Shown in pieces: positions 57,539 through 64,000 of a DNA stretch of 64,000 nucleotides. The notes under the pieces were generated by a model that ran no database searches, was not told the origin of the DNA, and was given only the letters and a program-made list of their open reading frames with translations. The first letter of the stretch is position 1; each line of letters begins with the position of its first letter. The position numbers and the translations under genes were made by a program. Origin of the DNA: Ulvibacterium marinum (lineage in GTDB: Bacteria; Bacteroidota; Bacteroidia; Flavobacteriales; Flavobacteriaceae); the NCBI RefSeq assembly GCF_003626755.1, contig NZ_RBCJ01000001.1, forward strand, positions 248,001-312,000, in the 5' to 3' direction.

Positions 57539-60500
57539 ATGCGTAAAATAATTACATATTCCATCATTTTATATGCATTGGTTTTCAATGTCTTAAATGC
57601 GCAGGATTATACCATACGAGACATTGCTATTAATAGCAATGGGGAGTCCCATAAGTACAGGAATTTAATGCAGGTGGACCATGACGGGTTTCTATGGTAT
57701 TCTACCCATAATGGCTTGGTAAAGGACTTTGGGGCCTATAACGTACTTTCTTCTTTCTTAGATGAAAACCCAAATAACCTGCCCAAATATATACATGGGT
57801 TTTTTATTGATAGCAAGCAAAGAATCTGGGTATTCGCCACCACCGGACTTTTTGTATCCAACAAAAGCTTGGGAGATAGTTTCAATCGTATAGAATTCAA
57901 ACCATTCTTAATGGGGAGGGAGTTGCAGCCAAATTCCTTTATCGAAGACTGCCACGGCAATTTGTGGATTGTTGCCGGTGGTCCTGTGAACAACAATATT
58001 ATTTTAAAGGTCGACCCCTCCTTGAAAGTCACGGAATATCAAATTCCCGGAATTGGACCTAGGGATGTATATGCAGCATATTTTTTGAGGAACTTTCTAC
58101 ATTTTGAAAGAAGGATTGGCTGCGATACATTTCTGGTCAGACAGGGACGCAAGCTGTTTGTCCTGGACAAGGGGAAGACTACTCCAATAGCAGATTTTAC
58201 TGCTACATTAAGTTATGACGATAGCGTTTATTATTATCCAGGATGGGAATGGCAATACAATGGGGGTGACGGCCTTTTGATTACGGATAATGGCGACATT
58301 CTTCCGGAATCCTTGGAAACACGGTATACCTATGAGGGAGAAGTTTTTGAGACCCATTTCATAAAAGATTTGGATATACAGGTGCTTAACCTCCCCCTTC
58401 AAGAGATGATGCCTATTACGCAAGACAGCAATCCCATACTAAAAAACCATGCCGATCTTATCGGTATCGATGACCGTGGAAAGACCTTGGTGTTATTCAA
58501 AATGATGGAACTAGATGGGGAGTTCCATCTCAAAAAGACCTATGACATTCCGTTCCCTTTCTTGATTGATGACGTCATCATCGATAATAATGATGTCATT
58601 TATGTAAGCAACTATGACCGGATCCGCAAAATAAAGTTCGGCAAGAACAGTTTTGATAGGATCTTATATGCGAACGGCGAACAAAACATCGATACAAGGG
58701 GGTTTTTAGAGCTCCCTAACAAGGACATCCTTGCCGCTACGGATGAAGGGGTTTTTAGGCTTTCATCACGTGGTGGCAATAATTATGGCGAAAGTCCATA
58801 TAGAACAGAAAGTGTTTTTCCAAAATTGAATCTGCTTAGGTCTTTTTTAAAGGCCAGCGATTCAACGGCTTGGTGTATTGGGGAGCACAAAGGGCTTTGG
58901 GAAATCAATTTTCTAAAGAATACGATTGTTGATACCAACATCTTTTACGCGCACCGGAGATTGGCAAATTTGCATTACTATGATATTCTCAAGCATTCGG
59001 ACTCTACCTTTTTGTTGGCCAGCAATTATGACCTTCAAGAATTCAATTTCAAACAGAAAAAGTTCCGTGTGCTGCCCATTCCCCCTCTAGAAAACGCAAT
59101 AGACCCTATAATAAGGGTTCTTCAAAAGACTAGGGACAAGCTCTATATAGGAACAGACGTAAATGGATTGATCATACAGGATCTGGATTCCGATACCTTT
59201 TTACATCTTACCAAGGATTCTACCCACAACGGATTGGCCCTTCCGACGAATACGATCTATACCATTTTTTTAGATCAGCAAGAAAATATATGGCTGGGCA
59301 CGGATAAGGGTGCAGTACAAATTGATAAGGATCTAAAAAAGGCGACTGTACTCGGCGCGAGGGAGGGGTTTACCGATTTAAACGTAGTCGGAATTTTGGA
59401 AGATGCCGAAGAAAATATGTGGTTCAGTACCCATGATGGGCTGTACCGGTATGAAAAAGGATTAAAAAAAATCACTGCGTTTTATGTTGAGGACGGACTG
59501 ACCTTTAATGATTTCAATCAATATTCATATTACAGATCTTCAACGGGAAAATTGTTCTTCGGGGGAGTCAGGGGACTGATTGCCTTTGACAGCATCGATG
59601 ATGCCGTCCGATCCCAAGACCTTCGGATATTCCCGACTAAATTCGAATACTATGATACCAATGAAAAAAAAGATGTCGAAGTAGATGTCATGAAGAAGGA
59701 TAACTATAGTTTCAGTTTACCTTATGCCAAAAATTCGTTTTCAGTAACCTATAGTATCAACGATTGTTACAATACCGAGACCAACAAATATGCCTACAAG
59801 TTGGAGGGGTTCACCGAGGAATGGGTGAACTTGGGAGACCGGACCACCTTAAAGCTCCTGTCCATACCACCGGGGGACTACGTGCTTAGGATCAAGGGAT
59901 CCGATCCCGCAGGAGTCGAATCCGCCAACGAACTGAATTATGACATCCATGTGGCACAGGTCTTCTACAAAAGGCCCTGGATCCAAGCTATTGTCCTATT
60001 GTTCCTTCTCGGCATTGTGGCATTGATCTTGTACAACCATTCGGTACGGGAACGGAAAAAACACGAACTGCGCCTTACCATGGTGGAATTGGAACGAAAG
60101 ACGTTAAGGGCACAGATGAACCCCCACTTTATATTCAATGCCCTGAACGGCATACGGAAGACCGTAAAGAAGGGCACGTTGTCCAAACTGGACGACTATA
60201 TCACCAATTTCTCCTCCCTTATGCGATTGACGTTGGACCTGACCCGAAACGAGAACATCCTGCTCGCCAAGGAAATACGGTACATACAGAACTATGTGGC
60301 CCTTACCAATACAAAAAGTGAATACAAAATAGATCTGATCATCCAATGTGGGCCGGACATCGACATGGAGGATACCTTTATCCCCTCCATGGTCCTCCAG
60401 CCCATCGTGGAGAATGCCATAGTTCATGGTTTTACGGACGATCAAAGGGAGAGAACCATACTCCTGAAAATAGAACGGTCCGAGGCCACAAAACAACTGA

Positions 60501-60733
60501 TACTGATCATTGAGGACGACGGGGTAGGGATCTCGGAAACAAAAAAGAAAAGGGGACCCGATCAGGGACATCAGTCCCATGCTACTCAGATATTGCGCGA
60601 AAGGCTAAAGCTGTTGAACCAAATACGAAAAAGGGAATTCGGCTATGAAATCACAACGATGGATATTGGGGATGGCGCAAGGACAGGGACACAAGTCACC
60701 ATTAAAATTCCATATAAAGGCAGTAATGCATAA
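57539..60733 (+). CDS. LytS-type sensor histidine kinase with Reg_prop propeller and Y_Y_Y domain (paralogue 2)
   Basis: A 1064-residue paralogue with the same architecture: signal peptide ending near L-N-A-Q, propeller, Y_Y_Y, single membrane helix, LytS-type kinase with His863 in N-P-H-F-I-F-N, and ATPase with E-D-D-G-V-G-I. It differs from copies 1 and 3 in the kinase linker (K-K-G-T-L-S-K-L, L-A-K-E-I-R-Y-I-Q-N). Its start is supported by the alignment of all three N-termini. The C-terminus overlaps the start of copy 3 by 8 bases, so translation of the two is coupled. The propeller is the most divergent part, suggesting that each copy senses a different ligand. Confidence 0.92.
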   Translation: MRKIITYSIILYALVFNVLNAQDYTIRDIAINSNGESHKYRNLMQVDHDGFLWYSTHNGLVKDFGAYNVLSSFLDENPNNLPKYIHGFFIDSKQRIWVFATTGLFVSNKSLGDSFNRIEFKPFLMGRELQPNSFIEDCHGNLWIVAGGPVNNNIILKVDPSLKVTEYQIPGIGPRDVYAAYFLRNFLHFERRIGCDTFLVRQGRKLFVLDKGKTTPIADFTATLSYDDSVYYYPGWEWQYNGGDGLLITDNGDILPESLETRYTYEGEVFETHFIKDLDIQVLNLPLQEMMPITQDSNPILKNHADLIGIDDRGKTLVLFKMMELDGEFHLKKTYDIPFPFLIDDVIIDNNDVIYVSNYDRIRKIKFGKNSFDRILYANGEQNIDTRGFLELPNKDILAATDEGVFRLSSRGGNNYGESPYRTESVFPKLNLLRSFLKASDSTAWCIGEHKGLWEINFLKNTIVDTNIFYAHRRLANLHYYDILKHSDSTFLLASNYDLQEFNFKQKKFRVLPIPPLENAIDPIIRVLQKTRDKLYIGTDVNGLIIQDLDSDTFLHLTKDSTHNGLALPTNTIYTIFLDQQENIWLGTDKGAVQIDKDLKKATVLGAREGFTDLNVVGILEDAEENMWFSTHDGLYRYEKGLKKITAFYVEDGLTFNDFNQYSYYRSSTGKLFFGGVRGLIAFDSIDDAVRSQDLRIFPTKFEYYDTNEKKDVEVDVMKKDNYSFSLPYAKNSFSVTYSINDCYNTETNKYAYKLEGFTEEWVNLGDRTTLKLLSIPPGDYVLRIKGSDPAGVESANELNYDIHVAQVFYKRPWIQAIVLLFLLGIVALILYNHSVRERKKHELRLTMVELERKTLRAQMNPHFIFNALNGIRKTVKKGTLSKLDDYITNFSSLMRLTLDLTRNENILLAKEIRYIQNYVALTNTKSEYKIDLIIQCGPDIDMEDTFIPSMVLQPIVENAIVHGFTDDQRERTILLKIERSEATKQLILIIEDDGVGISETKKKRGPDQGHQSHATQILRERLKLLNQIRKREFGYEITTMDIGDGARTGTQVTIKIPYKGSNA

Positions 60734-63700
60734 AATAGTTACATACTCCATATTTCTGTGCACAATTGTCCTCAATACAGTATGTGCCCAGGACTATTCG
60801 ATCCGGGATATTGAAATGAATCCCAATGGGAAGTCCCACAAGTACCGAAATTTTATGCAGGTGGACGATGACGGGTTTCTGTGGTATTCCACAAATGATG
60901 GAATTGTAAAGGACTTTGAGACCCATAGTGTCCTTTCTTCCTTTCTGGTCAAAAACCCAAATGACTTGGTCCAAGATATCTATGGGATTTTTTTTGATAG
61001 CAAAAAAAGGATGTGGGTATGCGCGGACACTGGACTTTTTTTATCCAGCGAAAGTCTGGACGATAGTTTCAATCGAGTTGAGTTAAAACCATTCCTGATG
61101 GGACGGGAATTGCAACCGAATTCCTTTATGGAGGATTGCAACGGAAATTTATGGATGGTGGCTTCCACCCCCAAGGACAATATCATTTTAAAGGTGGATT
61201 CCTCCCTTCAGGTTACGGAATATCAAATTGAGGGAATTGAACCCAGATATACAAACGACAGATACTTTTTGAGGAATTTCCTCTATTTTGAACGAAGGAT
61301 CAGCTGCGATAAATTTCTCGTTCGGCAGGGACGCAAGCTCTATATCTTTGACTCCGGAACCACAACGCCCATTGCGGACTATACCCCCTCGATTAAATAT
61401 AGCTGGGCAGACTATATCTATCCCGAATGGCCTCTAAACGGAGGTGATGGCCTGGTGCTTACCGACAATGGTGACATCCTTCCGGAATCCATTGAAACGC
61501 AGTATACCTTTGAAGGGAAGATTTTTGAAACCTACTTTATCGAGGATTTAGATCTACAGTTGATCAACGTACCCTTTCAGGAAATGATCCCTATTACGGA
61601 AGACGGTAATCCCATATTAAAAAACCATGCCGACCTTATCGCCATCAATGGTCCTGGAAAGACCTTGATGTTGTTTAAAATGGTGGAAATAAATGGGAGC
61701 CTTCATCTTAAAAAGACCCATGATATTCCGTTCCCTTTCTTGATCGAGGATCTGATCATCGATAAAAACGATATCATCTATATTAGTAGCTATGACCGTA
61801 TCAGCAAAATAAAGTTCAACAAGAATAGGTTTGATAGGTTCCTTGATCGTTCCGAGGATCGAAAAATCGATGTAAGGGGATTTTTGGAACTCCCCGATGA
61901 GGAAATCCTTACCGCCACCACTGAAGGGGTCTTTAAACTTACCCCTTCCAACGACACCAATAGCGAAAGCCCTTTTGATATAGAAAATGTTTTTCCTTCA
62001 CTGAATTTCATGAAATCTTTTGTAAAAACCAGCGATTCCATCGCATGGTGCCTCGGGGGGAGCAAAGGGCTTTGGGAAATCAATTTTCTTAAAAATACGA
62101 TTGAAGAGATTCATATCTTTAACTCGCACTGGAGATTGCATAGCCTGCACTACTATGATATTCTAAAATCCTCGGACTCTACCCTATTGCTCGCCAGCCA
62201 TTATGGCCTTCACGAATTCAACACCAAGCAAAATAAATTCCGTGAGCTGCCCATTCCGATAGTTGAGAACAACAGGGAACTTTTTGTTTGGGACCTTCAC
62301 AGGACCAAGGACAGATTATTCATCGGTACGGATGCCAACGGACTCTTTGTACAGGATCTGGATTCCAATATCTTTTTGCACCTGACCAAGGATTCAACCA
62401 ACAACGGGTTGGCCCTTCCATCGAACAAGGTCCATTCGATTTACGTAGATGGGCAGGAAAATATATGGCTGGGCACGGACAAGGGAGCTGTCTATATGGA
62501 CAAGGACCTGAAAAAACTAATGGTTATAGACGGAAAGGATGGCCTCACCAACTCAAACGTAGTGGGAATTTTGGAGGATGCCCATGGAAATATGTGGTTC
62601 AGCACCCATAACGGTCTTTATAGGTATGGGAAAAGTTCTAAAAAAGTTACCGCGTTCTATGTGGAGGATGGGCTGACCTCCAATGACTTCAATCAAATTT
62701 CATATTACAGATCTTCAACGGGCAAGTTGTTCTTCGGGGGAGCTAGGGGATTGGTCGCCTTTGACAGTGTTCCTGATAATTACCAATCCCAAGAGATTAG
62801 GATCTTTCCCACCAAATTCGAATATTATGATAGGGAGGAAAAAAAGGATGTTGAACTTGAGGTTTTGAACAAGGACGATTACGGTTTCAGTTTACCTTTT
62901 GCCAAAAATTCGTTTTCCGTAACCTATAGTATCAATGACTGTTACAATACCGACACAAACAAATATGCCTACAGATTGGACGGGGTCACCGATGATTGGG
63001 TGGATCTGGGAGACCGGACCACTTTAAAGCTGTTGTCCATACCCCCCGGGGATCATGTTCTGAGGATCAAGGGATCCGATCCCGCAGGTGTGGAATCTGC
63101 CAATGAACTGCGCTATGACATCCATGTGGCCCAGGTCTTTTACAAACGGCCTTGGGTCCAGGCCATTACAGTGCTCTTTCTCCTTGGCCTGGTCGTATTG
63201 ATTTTGTACGACCATTCGAAAAGGGAACGGAAAAAACATGAACTGCGCCTTACCCTGGTGGAACTGGAACGCAAGACCCTAAGGGCACAGATGAACCCGC
63301 ACTTCATCTTCAATGCCCTTAACGGGATACGCAAGACCGTAAAGGAGGGCAAGCTCTCCAAACTGGACGACTATATCACCAATTTCTCCTCCCTTATGCG
63401 ATTGACTTTGGACCTGACCCGGAACGAGAACATCCTGCTCTCCAAGGAGATACGCTACATTGAAAATTACATTTCCCTTACGAATACCAAAAGTGAGCAC
63501 AAAATAAATCTGATGGTCCAATGCGGGCCGGACATTGATGTGGAGGATACCTTTATCCCCTCCATGATACTGCAGCCCATCGTGGAGAATTCCATCGTAC
63601 ACGGTTTTGCGGACGGTCAAAAGGAGAAAACCATAATCTTGAAAATTGAAAGATCCACGGCCACAAAACAATTGATACTTACTATCGAGGACGATGGGGT

Positions 63701-63893
63701 AGGAATTTCGGAAGCGAAAAAGAAGAACCTGCTCGATCAGGGGCATCAATCCTACGCTACCCAGATATTACATGAGCGGTTGAAGCTATTGAACCAAATA
63801 CGTAAAAGGGAATTTGGTTATGAAGTTACTATTAAAGATATAGTCGACGAAACCAGGACGGGGGCGGTGGTCACCATTAAAATTCCGGTGTAG
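60726..63893 (+). CDS. LytS-type sensor histidine kinase with Reg_prop propeller and Y_Y_Y domain (paralogue 3)
   Basis: About 1055 residues from the ATG at 60726, chosen because it aligns with the starts of the other two copies (M-H-K-I-V-T-Y-S-I); an in-frame ATG 27 codons upstream lies inside the coding part of copy 2 and would bury the signal peptide. Architecture as in copies 1 and 2; phospho-acceptor His859. The propeller shares F-L-M-G-R-E-L-Q-P-N-S-F with copy 2, while the kinase core (V-K-E-G-K-L-S-K-L, L-S-K-E-I-R-Y-I-E-N) follows copy 1 and the late ATPase part (A-T-K-Q-L-I-L, K-R-E-F-G-Y-E) follows copy 2 again. The 107 bases after it hold no clear gene. Confidence 0.92.
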   Translation: MHKIVTYSIFLCTIVLNTVCAQDYSIRDIEMNPNGKSHKYRNFMQVDDDGFLWYSTNDGIVKDFETHSVLSSFLVKNPNDLVQDIYGIFFDSKKRMWVCADTGLFLSSESLDDSFNRVELKPFLMGRELQPNSFMEDCNGNLWMVASTPKDNIILKVDSSLQVTEYQIEGIEPRYTNDRYFLRNFLYFERRISCDKFLVRQGRKLYIFDSGTTTPIADYTPSIKYSWADYIYPEWPLNGGDGLVLTDNGDILPESIETQYTFEGKIFETYFIEDLDLQLINVPFQEMIPITEDGNPILKNHADLIAINGPGKTLMLFKMVEINGSLHLKKTHDIPFPFLIEDLIIDKNDIIYISSYDRISKIKFNKNRFDRFLDRSEDRKIDVRGFLELPDEEILTATTEGVFKLTPSNDTNSESPFDIENVFPSLNFMKSFVKTSDSIAWCLGGSKGLWEINFLKNTIEEIHIFNSHWRLHSLHYYDILKSSDSTLLLASHYGLHEFNTKQNKFRELPIPIVENNRELFVWDLHRTKDRLFIGTDANGLFVQDLDSNIFLHLTKDSTNNGLALPSNKVHSIYVDGQENIWLGTDKGAVYMDKDLKKLMVIDGKDGLTNSNVVGILEDAHGNMWFSTHNGLYRYGKSSKKVTAFYVEDGLTSNDFNQISYYRSSTGKLFFGGARGLVAFDSVPDNYQSQEIRIFPTKFEYYDREEKKDVELEVLNKDDYGFSLPFAKNSFSVTYSINDCYNTDTNKYAYRLDGVTDDWVDLGDRTTLKLLSIPPGDHVLRIKGSDPAGVESANELRYDIHVAQVFYKRPWVQAITVLFLLGLVVLILYDHSKRERKKHELRLTLVELERKTLRAQMNPHFIFNALNGIRKTVKEGKLSKLDDYITNFSSLMRLTLDLTRNENILLSKEIRYIENYISLTNTKSEHKINLMVQCGPDIDVEDTFIPSMILQPIVENSIVHGFADGQKEKTIILKIERSTATKQLILTIEDDGVGISEAKKKNLLDQGHQSYATQILHERLKLLNQIRKREFGYEVTIKDIVDETRTGAVVTIKIPV

Positions 63894-64000
63894 CAAGCCC
63901 TTCCGATTTTCCCTGATTAAACTATCGTTTTTACAAAAATGGAAATCAACAAGTCCATAGCTAATTCACCCACCGAAGACAGCCAGAAATAATCGGCAAG

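Larger units (their letters stand above)
54368..63893 (+). repeat. Tandem triplication of the sensor kinase gene
   Basis: Three head-to-tail copies of a kinase gene of about 3.2 kb. Similarity is strongest over the membrane helix and kinase domain. Copies 1 and 3 share an exact 59-base run (56846-56904 and 63213-63271) and another of about 46 bases shortly after. Copy 3 resembles copy 2 in the propeller and at the end of the ATPase domain, so the copies are mosaic. Confidence 0.9.

Noticed and set aside
63939-63992. 17-codon ORF near the right edge (M-E-I-N-K-S-I-A-N)
   Set aside because: Very short, no homology I recognise, and too close to the window end to judge.
1-64000. CRISPR arrays, tRNA or rRNA genes, insertion sequences, integrases, toxin-antitoxin or phage genes
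   Set aside because: None was seen on either strand; no short regular repeats and no mobile-element proteins.

Overview
The window looks like the chromosome of a marine member of the Bacteroidota, most likely the Flavobacteriaceae. I infer this from two SusC/SusD outer-membrane pairs, many SPII lipoproteins, a sulfatase, GH92 mannosidases, SLC5-type sodium symporters, LytS-type propeller kinases and the near absence of Shine-Dalgarno sequences. No tRNA, rRNA, CRISPR array, insertion sequence or phage gene was seen. The window opens inside an MFS gene; every other gene appears intact.

Region A (1-13.4 kb) is a collection of catabolic and redox genes. It holds an MFS carrier with a Gfo/Idh/MocA oxidoreductase, a PSD1-type cytochrome/DUF1553 lipoprotein with a Tat-exported DUF1501 partner, a DUF1080 protein, a lipoprotein sulfatase, a seven-haem membrane cytochrome c and a large CRTAC1-like FG-GAP lipoprotein. 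Region B (13.7-26.9 kb, all minus strand) contains a SusC/SusD pair closed by a clear terminator, an SGLT-type sugar symporter, and a glycolate/lactate module: a LctP/GlcA permease, a fused FAD/Fe-S 2-hydroxyacid dehydrogenase and a glyoxylate-type class V aminotransferase.

Region C (27-54.1 kb) is the most interesting part. A complete eight-gene myo-inositol operon (iolJ-B-C-D, SLC5 symporter, iolA-E-G) sits between secreted hydrolases: a metallophosphoesterase, a classical GH92 mannosidase, an EEP phosphoesterase, a divergent GH92, a SusC/SusD pair, a fused PI-PLC/GDPD-like plus alkaline phosphatase enzyme, and a HAD phosphatase. One LacI-family regulator lies in the middle. A 14-bp dyad (TGCAAACCTTTGCA in gene orientation) occurs upstream of four transcription units: the metallophosphoesterase-GH92 unit, the iol operon, susCD, and the PLC-AP/HAD unit. 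A degenerate fifth copy lies upstream of the divergent GH92. I propose one LacI-controlled regulon that imports and dismantles a mannosylated, phosphorylated inositol compound, such as a GPI-like glycan, glycosyl-inositol-phospho-lipid headgroup or phosphoinositol mannoside, and then burns the inositol to acetyl-CoA and DHAP.

Region D (54.4-64 kb) holds three tandem paralogous propeller/Y_Y_Y/LytS-type sensor histidine kinases with mosaic similarity to one another, which points to gene conversion. No response regulator is visible before the window ends.
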